A stretch of 64,000 bases of DNA from Brachypodius melanocephalos (GCA_013398615.1 VZSR01003807.1:41122578-41186577), one strand, 5' to 3'. Counted from the stretch's first letter, positions 37,375-50,924 are shown. Translations and numbers: made by a program. The notes: generated from the sequence alone by a model not told the origin.

Positions 37375-39614
37375 GTGAGGTCAAATAATGCATTTTACAT
37401 TCAGGTTTTGTTGGGTTTTTTTTCCTTCCACTACCCTTAATGGTTTCACTCCACTCACCACTTCACACAGAGGAATTTCTTGCAGGTCCCTGGTGGGGTG
37501 GAAGTATGCAGCTTGCTCTGGCTTTCCCTCCAGTGTAGGTCCCTTATGAGCCTTTCCACAATCCTGCTGCAGAAGTACTGAAGCCTAGGTCCCCTCTCCC
37601 TCTAGGGGAACACACATCACAGTCACAGCAGAATGTGATTAATATGACCACCCAAGACTTCTTCCTTTAGTAAACACAGAATCTTTTATATTTAACTGCT
37701 CCATCTTTGACTGCACCACTCCTAGAGAGGTTTTACCAAACGAGTTGGTAACAGGATGGAGCTCTTTTATGATCCAGTTTTCTCAGAGTAACTGAGACTG
37801 GAAGGGAGGTTTACTTGAATGTATACTTTAGGTGGCCTCCTTTTTTAGAGGCTTCCTTCCCAAGTCAATCACCAGCAAACTGGATTCTCTCTCCTCTTGA
37901 AGAGCTGGTATGATTTCCATATGTAGGACTGCATAAACCCTAAGTTTCCAGCCTTTGGGGGATATGCACTTTTATGGGGAATTCAAAGGGGTTTCTACTA
38001 ACACTGCTATTTTCATAGGTCAATACAATCCTGTGCAATTGATTCTCTAGGTTTTTCTCCCCGCCATAGTGCTACTGCATTTTTAGGCAGCTTGTAAGTC
38101 ATGGGAACAATCCATAGCAAATACCCTTTAGTTGTAAAGAATACATGACCTGAAGGAAGTGCAGGAAGAGAAAAGCCTCAGGACAAGGAAGGTGCTTAGC
38201 AGATTTATTTGAAATTCTGTTATTATCAAATCTGCAACACAACAAAGTGTGTATTAAAAAAAAAAATCACAAAATTATCTTAAAGCTTCAGCTGAATCAT
38301 TTCCCAGTTGCACTTAAGCAGTGACTATGCAGGCACGATCCATCAAACTAATTTTAAAAAGTTATAAGAACTAATCAGAAAGTCCTTTTAAAGCTCGTTG
38401 GTTATAAGGAACATACACACAGAGTAAGGATGGAGACTGGATCTGTGTTCATCAATAAAGCTAGAATAGCAAAATCTATACTGACTTCTAAGTGAATTCA
38501 ATCACAAAGAGTGAAGGAGAAAAATCAAATCCCCACTATGTTCATGACTAGGAAGTTGTGAAGAAATAGTGGTTAGTCCAGTATTTCAGGCAATTCATCT
38601 AGATCCCCTCACAAGTAACAGAGGTCGAGAACATGTTATAGATAAAACATATTTATCAGTGTGGAAAACACAGTGTCAATGTATGTTCATCACACGTGTC
38701 TATTTTAGTTTGCAATTTTGCTCTTCTACTATTCACCCACTTATTTAGCCCCTTTTTCCCATTCTCTGTTAATCAAACCTAATTTATATTCTAAAATTAT
38801 TGAAAAAATATTATTTATTATTTGTATTAGTCTAAAAACTCATGCCAGCATATGAGATTGTTAACTTCTTCTCATTCTCTTCAAAAATTTCTACATCATA
38901 TGGTACAGAAAGCAAATTAAAGTAAAACTAATGTTACAATCAGCACCCCTGAAGAAAAGCAGCAGTTTACTTACAAACTTCTAAGACTTCTGGGCCATAG
39001 AAATCATTAGATAGGGAAAAAGCAGAGCTGCTAAGGAATCCATGTTCTCTCTTTTCCTGTCCACTCAATCTTACTCAGTCTTCAGTTCCTAATGAGGCTT
39101 CTCCAAAATAAATATTTTGGAAGGGTTTGTGTCTTCAATATCTTTGTTCATGTCTTCTTAGCTTTCTCTGTACATTGTGTTTGTTACATTTCAGATACTG
39201 GTAACATTTCTAACTACATATGTGTACACAGAAATGTATAAATTCATTCAGTTGTTTCTTGACAAGTATCTTCTCTACTTATTCTTTTAATTAGCTGTTC
39301 CCTCTTCTTCAGGGCTTAGTAATACTCCCTTTATGTACTCTACTGATGTTCTTTTCTTCATAATAAAAGACAAATTTACTGATAATATGGTATTTACTTA
39401 AATTAAAAGCTACTGTTTTTAAGCTGAGAATGAAACAATGACCCAAGTCAACTCAGTGAAACTTGACTCTTGCTGAGTTCTTTAGTACCAGCATCTCATC
39501 TGCAATTTAAAAAAGGAGCATGAGAAGTTAGTTACCACATCCTTAGAAGAGTGACAGAAGGATTTGAAAACAGACTAAACAAATTTTACTAACCTATTCT
39601 TTTTCCTTTTATAG

Positions 39615-39698
39615 TATAAATGCAGGTGCAATTCTTAGTCATGGAGTCGATGAAGATACTTCTAGTACAGACATATTTTCAGATTCAAAATTCTACTT
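39615..39698 (+). other. Best candidate coding exon (84 nt, phase 2-2)
   Basis: Upstream lies a consensus branch point TACTAAC (about 39588-39594), then a strong pyrimidine tract ending in CCTTTTATAG. The perfect donor GTAAGT starts at 39699. The segment is 84 bases, a multiple of three. Only one frame is open; it starts after one base and ends with two. It encodes 27 residues beginning INAGAILSHGVDEDTSSTDI and ending FSDSKFY, acidic and serine-rich. I do not recognise the protein. All splice signals being near consensus makes this the strongest gene-like signal in the window, though RNA or cross-species evidence is absent. Confidence 0.38.
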
Positions 39699-42600
39699 GT
39701 AAGTAGATATAGATATGCAGTGATATGCAAGGTCAATACACACATTTATTTTTAAATGTGTGTTTACAAACCCGTCAAAACAACTCATTGGTTTACAGTA
39801 CTTACTGAGTTATGTTGTCCTTTATTGATACATGAAGTTCTTCATCAAAAAGTCATCTTTTCCTTTTCCTTTTCTGCTGATTATACTAACTAAAGGAGAG
39901 GGAGACCTAAAACAAAATTATTAATGCATTCCATCTCCTTAGTGTCACTAAGTTCTTGAAAGCTTTTTCATTCTGATAAACCTTGACAGGTGATCCACAA
40001 AATGCTACTAGAAAGGCTAAGTAGTCTTGAAGTAAAAAGAAAAAAAATCATCAATTGATGACTGGGTAGGAACTGCTAATTAAATCAGAAGATTCAACAG
40101 CATTATATTTCCTCCTTCATTATAACTTTCTGATGATGTATCTGTACATTCTGTACCAGGTTTGATATTTAATACACATGCAAGTGATTTAGAATGTGGC
40201 AAGAGGGAATATCAAGGCAGCTGAGTTTGTAATGAGATAGAATGGTTCTGTTAGAATCAGAAAGCAGCATGAAAAGCCTTCAGAAGACACGAGAAACTGC
40301 AGTGAATCATAATGACAAATGAACATCCATACCAGTAAAAACAAACATCAGAGGTGAGATAATGAAATATTTTAACCACATTTAGGGTTTAAAGTAATGA
40401 TTGCAGGTCAGGAAACAGGTATGAATGTCATTGCACTCTAGTTAATTAAGATTTTCACCCACTGTGCAGCAGTAATTGGAGGCAAAGGAAATATTTAACA
40501 AGATTACTGAAGAATGAGATAAAAAATAATTCCAAAATTGTTCTAATAAAATAATAGCAGGCAGTGTTTCACCCTCAGTTGGACTGCCATCACTTAGTCT
40601 CGTGGTTAATGGAGCAGAAGCAAGTTTTCCATGAACGCACAATGCAAACTAAAAAGATAACATGACTGAATATTTAAATGAAAATTTTAAGTCTTTTCAC
40701 TAATGAGAACAGAAATTAACATGATAAAATATGCAAAGCTATTATTTCTACAGAGAAAATCTATCAGAAATTTCTATTTGCCTTTTTTACAATGCAAGAA
40801 CATCTGTTAGTCATAGAAATTAAAAGTTGCATAGGAAAGAGAAATTCAATAGAAAAAAAATTTTACATACAAGGTACACAAATCCATTGTGAAATCCATT
40901 GTCAGTCAATAGTACTGAAAACACAAATTTTAGTGAGTCTAAAGAACATCAACACCAGGCACAGGGTAGTATCTCACTTAGCCCTTGCAAGTGTTTTATT
41001 CTTGTAGGCTGGAAATAGAAATGTACAGGCAATCATGGCCTGTATAGGTTGTTTTCATGCAATAGCAATAAATCTGCATTTGAGGGGCCTGTGCTGGCCA
41101 CTGGCAGAAAGAAAGAAAAATAGCCAACACAGTCCCCTAATCTTCTTCTGGTATCAGTTATCTACTTAGTGTGTTACAGTGAACAAATCCATCCACAGAA
41201 CATCCAAATCTAGGACTCTGGGCTGAATTAAAGTAGAGGTGTTTGCCCTTGCATTTTCTTCTCTTCCCTGCTATCACCTCATGTCATCCTTCAGATCACT
41301 GAAATATATATCCCAACAAATATATAATCCCAACCACTTCCATTCACAGTCCTCCCTCAAAGGTACATACCGTACCTCTTGGAAAAAAAGGAGAGGTCAC
41401 TGATATCAGAGTAAGCACAGTTCTTCTGTAAGGTAAGTTTGTGAATTTCACTAGCCTAGCAAGTTAAAGAACAACCTCAAATTGTAACTCTGACTCAAAA
41501 TTCACAATAAATTTACTAGATTCTGTTCCAAGATTTAAAATAATGCAAAATTAGGAATAAATCTTTTGACTATTGTAGAGGCACAAAAATATTACTGCAA
41601 TTTCTACCCTTTCCCCTTTACCAAGACTTGGGGTGGCCTGGATTTTTCATCTCTTTTTTTTAATCATCTTTTAGTACAAATCATCCTGTTTCAGTTTCCC
41701 CTATCACTGGAGAAGAGCCCAGTGTTGGCCAAATACAAACAAAACTTAGTGCTGGTCAGCGGTCCACCTGGGCAATTTCATTTTACGCTTTGCATACAAG
41801 GGGTAACAAATTGTTGAGTCTTGAGAATCCCTGTCTCCTGGGCTGTCCTAGGGGTGAGATAAAGCAGCAGAAAACACTGCTACTGGTGTGATCATCAGGT
41901 CTACTTCCACTGAGGTGCCACCAGAACAGACACACTCCCACATTGGCATTTTTGGGCAAAAAAACACTCCCTCAGAGAAGTGCTGAGTGAAGCTAGAATC
42001 TGGAGCTAAAACTAGGTCTATGTACAAGCCAGCATTGGAGCTTTTGAGTTTCAAAAACACTACGAAAAGTGTGATTCTGATAGAATTAAACTTTCAGCTA
42101 AGGAGACAAATCAAGATTAACTGCTAACCAAAATGAGTCAGAAAATAGATTAATTCAGTGCTTAAACACACGTCATTTCTAAGAAGTGTGCAAATATGTG
42201 CATAACTATGATTTACATTGTAAGAAACAATCCTTTTAAGAGATAAATTTTTTTCTGATCTATTTTATATTTGCACATGAATATTTATATCCATTCTTAC
42301 CCAAAGATACTGTTGAACTCCCGTACATTTGCTCCTGCTATTAATTGCTTCTTTTCTCTCTCTAAAGGTACAAATTTGGGGTTTTTTTCCATCTAAAACC
42401 ATACACAGACCAAAGTTTCAGCTTGGGAGGATCTGAAGGCTAACTCCTTGTTACTTGTCATAGAGGATTCACATATATCTAGAAAATGAATAATCTCTAC
42501 TGTTAGTTTACCACTTCCTGCTAGATTTATGAGGAAAAAAGGGAAACAAAATTTTTGCTCCTTTTAAACAAAACCTAAATTCTAAGTATGAATTCTTCAT

Positions 42601-43239
42601 GCCCTTACATTTCTCAGCAAACAAGATTCTACAAAAGAACTGATCAAGAATATCAAGATATGTTGAAAACAAAGTGTTTTCAGCTTCTCTGGTTTTAGTT
42701 CCATTGTATTTATTGGCTCAGTTCTCAGCTGATTAATTAAGCAATTTCAAGAAAAATTCAGTTTTCATTTTTATTACACTTTTTAAGTACCTTTCTCACT
42801 GTTTTGGCTGTGGTGAAAAGCTGGAAGTCTTAAGTCAAAAGGTACATGAACAAAATTACTCCTCAAAAGGAGTACTATTGTAAAAAAAAAGTATTTAAAG
42901 GTGCATGTTTGTTTGTTTGTTTTTTACCAGCTGCATGGGGTTTGCGTGCTTAAAGCAGATAGACTTTGAAAAATCTGCAGTCCTTACCTTCAGGACAAGC
43001 ACATAGCTCAGAAAGACAAAACAGAATGACTTTTTCATAAATTTCATAGAACAAAAAAGTAGTAACTGCATTACTTCTACTCTCAGAGGAAAATAAAGCT
43101 GAATTGCAACTGTCCCTCAGCTTTCGCTCTAATGTAATAAAAAGCCTTGCACTATATCTGGGTTGTGCAGACTTAGCCTTCAAATCTCCACGGCTAGGCT
43201 ACAAAAATGAAAAACAAAACAAAAGCCTGCATGAATGAA

Positions 43240-43585
43240 CAGGTGTTTTGGTGTTCTGACCCTGGCTGGATGCCAGACATCCACCAAAGCCACTCTAGCA
43301 CTCGCCTCTGAACATGGGAGAGAAAATATAACAAAGGGTTCATCAGCTGAGATAAGGACCAGGAGAGATCACTCACCAAATACTGCCATGGGAAAAACAG
43401 ACTGGAATTGAGGATATTAATTGAATTTATCAACAGCAAAATCAGAGCAGTATAGTAAGAAGTAAAATAAATCTTAGAAACACCTTCCTCCTACCTCTCC
43501 CTCCTTCCCAGGTCTACCTCAATGTCCCCAGCAGTGCAGGGAGATGGGGAAGGGAGGTTATGGTCAGTTCATCACAAGAGACATC
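43240..43585 (-). mobile_element. Avian endogenous-retrovirus LTR remnant
   Basis: The plus strand matches the antisense of a repeat widespread in birds. Diagnostic words in order are GACCCTGGCTGGATGCCAGA and CATCCACCAAAGCC near 43258-43292, GGGAGAGAAAATATAACAAA near 43318, and GAGATAAGGACCAGGAGAG near 43349. These are followed by ATCACTCACCAAATAC near 43368, AAATAAATCTTAGAAACACC near 43465, and TATGGTCAGTTCATCACA near 43559. By analogy with related LTRs the element would run on the minus strand and only its 3' part is kept. Neither end nor a target duplication was identified. The donor-like ACTCAC in it belongs to the repeat and is not a splice site of a host gene. Confidence 0.6.
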
Positions 43586-46500
43586 CATCCATGACATAAT
43601 TTTTATGCTATTCTTTCTCCCACAGAATAAATCATTTTGCTTTGGCCTGATCACAAATGGCCACAACACACAGAACTTCTTACAAAGAAAAATGAAAGGC
43701 GTTTTCTCAAATAAAAAAATTCCCCCAGTGCTTAACGGCCTCCCTTCCATATTTTGTACTTCAACCTCAAACTAGAATTGTGTGCCTGTTACAAGTCAAA
43801 CAATTTCTTCTGTAAATAACACTCATGAGAATTGAAAGTCACCAGAAATCATTTCCATGACTGGAAATGCCACTCCTCTGGGATATGTCACAGGGATGGG
43901 GAAACAGGTATGAGAGGAGGATGGGACAGGCTGTGGATGTAGATCTGTGACAGAGTTTCATAATACTCCTTTTATTTCTTTAAGAGTGCTCTCCAATTCA
44001 TATTTCATGGCTCCTGTATCAGCCAATCCAGCAATGGGGAAAAGGTGACAATGTCCTTGTCTTTCATTTCAATGGGTCTCCTGCTTCAGAGGAGGCAGGC
44101 AGGGTAGAATAATGTCACAGGCCTGCAACTTAGCTGTCAAGTTGCACTTTTGCTGTCTGTGACCATCTTTCCAAATTTTAGCTACTCTACTGTCATGTAG
44201 AGTTTTCAAATCAACCATATGGAAGAATTTTTCTCCATAGGTTGTCAGGGACAACTTCGGGTTCACCTTCACGATAAGACACAGCATTTTTTTCTGACCT
44301 TCTGTGTTAGCTTCTTTAAAAATCTTCTCTGCATACATCCAGAAAAGGCTACACACTGGCTTGGAATGCCATGCTTTCTTTTCAGATGCCTCTGAAATAT
44401 CAGTGTTTCTGGTGAGCCAAAAGCAGTTAAAAAGAACAAACCTCCCCTGCAGTGAGCTAAAGGTATTTTATTAAAATTGTACTACACCACACTGTACCTC
44501 CAATCAAGATTTTTTATTTCCTGGAAATTAAAAAGACATAAAACCCCCAAATACTTCCTTTGTTGTGACAACTTATTTCCTTGCTTGCTGTTCGTTACCT
44601 TTCTAATATAATCAGGCTCACAAACAAGGGAGGGTGAAATACTGTAAATAGTGTTCTGCCATGTATGACATGGGTGGGAGGAAGCACATTTTATAAACAA
44701 ATATCTTGAAGGACAGGCTCCATTTCCTGGAACCTGAGTACACAGACAGTGCTGCTGCAAGGAGAAAGAAAACAAGTCACAGGCAAGTCACAATACCAAG
44801 CAAGCACTACCAAAAATAATGGAGCACCTGCTCAGACTGATACCGAACCCCTGAAAACCCCACATGGACTCTGGACTTTCAGGCACATCTCTCTGCTTGA
44901 TTCAGTATAAGCATGAGCACATCTGATTCTATGAAAGCATCATTTACAGACAAACAGCCCCTGAACTCTTGTTTCCTGTGCAGATGAAAGTAAAGACTGG
45001 AAAGGAACTAAACCAGCAAGAGTTTTTCAGGCAGCTGGTTCCTGCATCACTTCCTGAGCAGTCTATAAATATTCTAATCTTAATTAGTGGGGGTTTTTTT
45101 ATATTGTACCTTATCTGGCAGTGTAAAATTCAATTTGCTTCTTGTTAGCAGTCAATGGAACCAATGTCAGGGCTCTGAACTATTTTTTACATATTTTTAA
45201 GCTGTTTTGTTTCAATACTTACTGTTTTCCATTCAGTTGCAAGAAATGTAGTTATGTCAGGGTGTTTTATTACATATCACTGCAATCTATACAAAACAAT
45301 TAAAAGGATCACCTTAGGTCGTCAACTCAGAAAACATAAAGACTTACCCTTAATTATTTTGGGGTTTTTTTTGAATAAATAACCCCTTATAGAATTAATT
45401 TAAATTAGTCAAGTTCAATATGTATTGGCTACCAGTTTCCTCCCAACTCAGCACAAAGATGCATTGAGCCTTAATTTTGAAGAGCAAGATGCTCCCTGTG
45501 AATATTCTTCTATTCACAGTTCTAGGAACCTGCAGTACTCCTCTTGTTTTCTGCCCCAAACACAGTTTTTTGTATTTGACATGAAAACACAGTTGACACA
45601 TCTATCTTGTCCCTCCTGCATATTTTGTCTATATCCATTCCACCCAGAATTTTACTGCGTGTGGATTTTTACTGGCAGCTGCAAGCATCATAAATGGTAG
45701 TCTTATACTAAGAAGACATCTTTGTAAAATGAAGAAGAATATATAGTTTGACTAGTAACAACCCCAAAGCCAGAGCTGTGGAAGACAGCAGCTGCTAAAG
45801 TCAGAAAGAGAAGGCAGATCATCTTACACTGCCTAAATTGGAATGACTCTCCATTATCCTAGAAAGCCTGTGGAAATGCTTGTCTGATATATGAATAGCC
45901 AGCATCTCCAAAATAAATGACATAGACAGAGTCTGACATACTTCAAGTAAAGCAGTGTCTAAATGTGACAAACAAGAAATGTTGGACTGAGCTAGTGATT
46001 TTGGAGTATAGGCTCTTCACAGAAAATCCTACTCTTAGTGTCTTCCCCCTTTCACTCTCCAAACCAGTCTTAAATGTGGAGAAAATACCCAGCAGAAACA
46101 GAACAGATGACTGGTGATACGAGCATCATAAAGTCACCCCAGGATGTTCGCCTAAATTCGTCTCATCCAGTTTATGCTATTGAGCATCTGGGTGGCTGTT
46201 CTCAGCTGGGCATCTAAGGCAAGGATCCTTTCAAGATTCAGGTCCCTACATTTGGGCATCCACATGTAGGTGTCTGCAGGTGCACTAGGCATTTACATCT
46301 ACCTTCTGTAGGACAATTCAGTTGTGCCTGACACCTAAAACCATTTCCAGTGTTTTGCCTGGCTTGCAGAGTGTGCAATTCCTCATAGGACCACTGTCTG
46401 TCTGTCTTTTCTCCTGGGTCACTTAGATGTTTCCTCCCTCCTGCCTATCTCCTCGGCTGTCTGTCTACCTGCTCCTCGGGTCTGGTATTGACAGAGCCCC

Positions 46501-49262
46501 TGAGCAGCTCAGACTTCTGAAGATATTGCTACGTTATAAGAAAGAACTGTGAGAATGTGTAGAGATCACAACTCAAGGGAAAAAAAACTGTGATCAGGAA
46601 ATACATGGAAGCTTTAGTGAAACACCTGGGAGTCAGAAGATGACAAGTCAGAATCCACAAGGATCAGGGCATTCAGTGAACACCAGAGGCACACTCTTCC
46701 CTTCCTGACTTATCATTTCTGATCAATGAAAACTCGTTGTGAGGTTAGTGAAAATGAAAAACGTCGTAGTGCCCACTCTAGGAGCTCATTAGTCCTGGCT
46801 ATCTATTGCACACATTCAACAAATAAAGAACTGTTTTATGCCTTTAAACATTGCACCTTGTATTGTAAGTGTCCCTTGCTTACATGCATTAAGCTCACTT
46901 GAACAAGTCAACACACTGTTGTGTTGGGAGTTTCGTTGCACAGAGCATCCGAAACAGCCCTGGAAGAGCCTGTGCTCAGGCTAATGTCCATTTGGTGAAA
47001 CCTCAGTGCAGCCAAAGAAACCTGGGCACTTATTCCACTAGATGTTGGCTGGATCCTCACTGATTAAAAAAGGAACTTAGAGGTAGAGCATCTATGTAGA
47101 TTCTGAATTTCAGGTACCTGAATTTTACCCAGCTGTGGTGTTAGAGGCAGATTTAGGGTGACAGGAAGTGACAGAGTCTCTTTTGGCCCTCCTTTATCAA
47201 CCCTATTCTCCAGTCTCTAGATGTGGCCCCAGCACTATCCTGCTGCAACTGCTAAAAGACAAAGGAAAAAGAGACAAATCCTGTGGCTACAGCAAGATGA
47301 GGCAACACCACTCTCTCCAGATCTGTTGGTCCATCTCAGGAGATGGTTCATCCCAGTCACATGGCTTCAGCCTGCTGTAGTCATGACATTCACCATACCT
47401 TCACCAGGTCTGGGCTCAATCTCATCCCAAGCTCTGTCCCAAAGTGTTCCTATTATTTCATGGGTATCTGCTTCCAGGTATTGTAGAACAAAAAATTATA
47501 AACCCACTAAATGCTGATAAATTTAAGTCACTTTGAAAGAAATCTATGCAGTAGGAATTTAAATAAGTCTTTACGCAAGGTCTTTGTTATCCAGCCATTA
47601 TTAAATTCTTATGCCAGAAATCTGGCAATTTTCTTAAAATATGTTTTTATTCCCTGTAGACAATAAAAAAGGGACTTTTAAAAGTGTTTTTCGATACAAT
47701 TTTGTCATTTTCTAAATGAATAATCTGTTATCTCATCTGAACATGCTGGCAATTATCTTGTTATATTACTGCTTTCTATAATTTAATATTCAATTTGATT
47801 TTTGGACCAAAGCCACTCTTTATATCTGAGAAATCAATTTTTTATGGTCACTGTTACTGATTTTCTTTACAGCCTCTATCTGCAAGCCATTTTTTGATCA
47901 GCTGAAGCACATACTGAGAGAGAAACTATCACCCAATAATCTTCTTTTTTCATTAACTTGTTCCTAAACTTCTTCCACTTTCTCTGTCAGAAACACTCCA
48001 CTTTCTTCAAAGGTCTAATATCAAAATTCTGTTTTTCTTTTTCCTCTCCCCTCCTTCCCACTCATAACTTGTAATTTGATCTGTGACAGCTGAAGGAAAA
48101 AAACAAGTCTCATTTTAGTAACTTTCTGTCATTCTATGTTTCACTAAGTAGTTATGCAGAACTGAGATCCAAATACTTCCAAATTTGGAAAAAAATCAGA
48201 TTCACATTCAAATTGTTCTGCATTATATTATAGAGAAATCCTTTAAAATCCCCTGTAACACAGAGAGCAAGTCAATACATTTTAGGAAGAACTTTAATTT
48301 TTCTTAACTAAAAAAAAAAAGAGATAGTTTTATAGTAATAGTGAGTAAGGGAGAATGCACAAGAAGGACTAACATCTCTGGGCACAGAAATACCTATCAG
48401 AAAGAAATCCAGGTTGCATAACCACAGTTGAATCTGCAGCTGAGAGCAATGCTACTATCTCTTTGTATGTATTATTTGCTCTGGTATCCTCATGAGAACC
48501 ACATCCCCCAGCAGGACCACCTGCTGAGAATGCTTTGATCATGCTGTATAGAACACTTCAGCTTTTTTATGGAGTCTTTTTGGTCTGTTCTCAATGTTTC
48601 CCCAGAATATCACCCCGTGATACTTGGGTTATTATGTACTTGGTTACTGGCTTCTTCTGGCACACTTTTGCTTTCTGTGTTGCCACAACTCACCTGACGG
48701 GAGGGATGACTCACTGAGATTGCACTGGTGACCCATGGATGCTGTCACAGGCAGCTCATCTTTAGTACAAAACAAAACTAAGATGTTTCTTTCAAAACTT
48801 AGGCCCTAAGACACTACAGTGACCCACAAGTCAAAGGTGCAGCCCTCCCCAGCACACTGCAGCTGAAACATTCACTTAATAGAATAAGTCCATTGCAAGG
48901 CACAGAGTTTAAAACTAGAAAGTATTTCTTTTGCCTAGAAATCTCTCGATAGCACAGAAATGAAACCAGAATGGTACATTTTTCTAAGATACAAAGTAAT
49001 GGTATAAGGAAGTAATGACAGGAAAACAGCTCTCTCAACAGAAATACAACAAATATCAATGACTCAACAGTGCCATTTTCCCATAACAGGAGTTAAGATG
49101 GAACTAGAGGATAGCTGGACAAAATCCTCCAGTGTTCTTCAAAGAGAGAAGTTTGAAAGCATGAATTCTGCAAGACACAATGTTTTTGAAAGGTAGAGGC
49201 ATCTACAGTGGACTTCATGTTAACTTATACTTGAAATTCTACTACATATCTCTTTCTCACAG

Positions 49263-49296
49263 GTGAATTCCAAGCTGTCTGAAAACAGAGATCAAG
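49263..49296 (+). other. Candidate small exon (34 nt)
   Basis: A very strong acceptor (ATATCTCTTTCTCACAG) precedes this segment and AAG|GTAATC follows. Only the phase-0 frame is open: VNSKLSENRDQ plus one base. The donor is moderate and the length short. The phase does not match the 39615 candidate, so they would not be adjacent exons. Confidence 0.15.
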
Positions 49297-50483
49297 GTAA
49301 TCACATCAATTTTTAACTGCAATGTCATTTACAGTCCTCTTACCAAAACCTGAATTTGATGGGAATCTGTTTTGCTCTATGATCAGCTGTTATTGCTTCT
49401 TAAGTTTCCTTGAGACTAACTTTTTAATGTGCATTTATTACATATATAAGAAATTTCAGTTGCACTTTCAGGGTCACTGCATACACACTCTAGTTCAGCC
49501 ATTTTGTACAGAAACAAGTATTTGTAGATAAAACAATCTCACATTAAAAGGCTCTTACTTATGTAGTACATTGATTTGTCTTAGACAAAGAAAATTAAAT
49601 AAACTTTAAAGCCCCCCTCAACCAAATTACAGATTGAAGAAAGAAAATAACTAGGAAACAAATAACATATTTTGCTAGTTTTGCTCCAACTTACTGTTTG
49701 GGTTTGTTCTTATTTCTTATCCTCCTTTTCCCTTTCAAATTTTAAATTATTTGTTTGCTTCATCAGAGCCAAATTGCTTTGATCCTTTAATTATCTGAAT
49801 TATTTTTCTGTGTTCTTTGTTTCTCTGCCAATCATTAATTCATCTTGTTGTGAACAGACTGCTAAAAGATTCAGGTTTTGCACAGCATGGCAATGAGGTA
49901 TAATATGCTTAGCTTTTACATCCAAGAGTTTGAAGATTTCCTGATTCATCATATGAGCCAATGAACACGTTTATCTAATGCTTTGCAAAAAGAATAATCT
50001 TGCTGTTGTTATTGTTTGCCTTTTGTCTATCACATTCACTTGAGTGCCACTGTCAAACTGACTTCTGTCAAAGCTAATCCATTCCTTGGTGATAGTATCT
50101 TTAAAAGAAACATTGCCTTTCTCTGTCATGAGGATAACAGTAAACCTAAGAGCTGATCCTCTTAGTGTAAACTGCCAAATCTGAGGAATTACTCCTCAAA
50201 CTTGACTACTTGGGAACACCATATGTTTCAGTCATGTCCTGGCAGGTCTCTGCAGTTATAAGTAGTTTTCAACTCTGTACAAGATTTTTAACTCTCTCTT
50301 CTCCCCCAGTCATCGGTTTGACTTCTTTCCTTATATTGCTCTTCATCACTATTCCCAGTCTCTCACTGTCTTACCTTTCCTTTTTCTGTTTTGGAAGATT
50401 CCCCAGTTTCTGTACGCCTTCCTGACTCCTTTCTCAGACAGTGATTCCATTTCAGACACGCCTCCAGTCTCCAAGATCACGAG

Positions 50484-50924
50484 ATGCTCTGCCTACAACA
50501 AATGCATGAGCTTCCTCTTCTGCACGTGGTTACCTTCCAGCTTCACTTCCCGTATTTCTGCTCCACTGAAGATACTTTCACTGCTGTCTCCAAGATCCTT
50601 TCCAAAGTCAAACATCAGGACCCTTTCTTAATAACTTCACTTTTTACCTACTCTTTTGTTTCAGATATCTGTCACCATTTTTGCCTTTACTTAAACTTTA
50701 TTTTGGTATGTATACAAAGTGCAGCCTTTTTCCTTCAGCATCCTCCCACAAATTCTTCAGCAGTCCTCAAGAAGGTAATTTTTCCTGAGAAGATTCCCAA
50801 AGTTCCTAAGCTGTTAATTTCCCTTTTAAAAATCCACTTTATGATCAGCCACCTGAAGCAGGCCTTCAAGGACCATGAACCATTCTCCTTTTTAGAGATG
50901 CTAAAACTATACAGCACATACTAG
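50484..50924 (+). other. 146-codon open frame, probably not a gene
   Basis: This frame starts ATG and is rich in Leu, Phe, Ser and His, reflecting the pyrimidine-rich plus strand. It has no recognised domain, no signal for splicing at its ends, and no codon pattern that separates it from its flanks. At this base composition one or so frames of this length is expected by chance in 64 kb. It is reported because it is among the longest in the window. Confidence 0.1.

Larger units (their letters stand above)
33778..43239. other. Unique DNA with candidate exons near 37.4 and 39.6 kb
   Basis: No transposon is recognised with confidence. The stretch 37430-38060 is somewhat GC-richer and may be an old, unidentified repeat. 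Two splice-bounded candidate exons on the plus strand (37360-37374 and 39615-39698) are the best gene-like signals of the whole window. A 21-bp tandem duplication lies at 34830-34871. Confidence 0.5.

Noticed and set aside
37430..38060. GC-richer stretch considered as another LTR
   Set aside because: No TG...CA ends, promoter signals or ordered family words were found.
42960..43040. Possible 19-nt minus-strand exon (strong tract, GAAG|GTAAGG)
   Set aside because: Too short to judge and no reading-frame information; chance pairs of this kind are expected.
43194..43439. 81-codon minus-strand frame with a donor-like GGTGAGT
   Set aside because: The sequence matches an avian LTR-derived repeat; no independent evidence of a host exon.
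46180..46340. Resemblance to an old amniote repeat with GGCATC/CACCTA words
   Set aside because: Similarity is only by word flavour; no ordered match could be followed.
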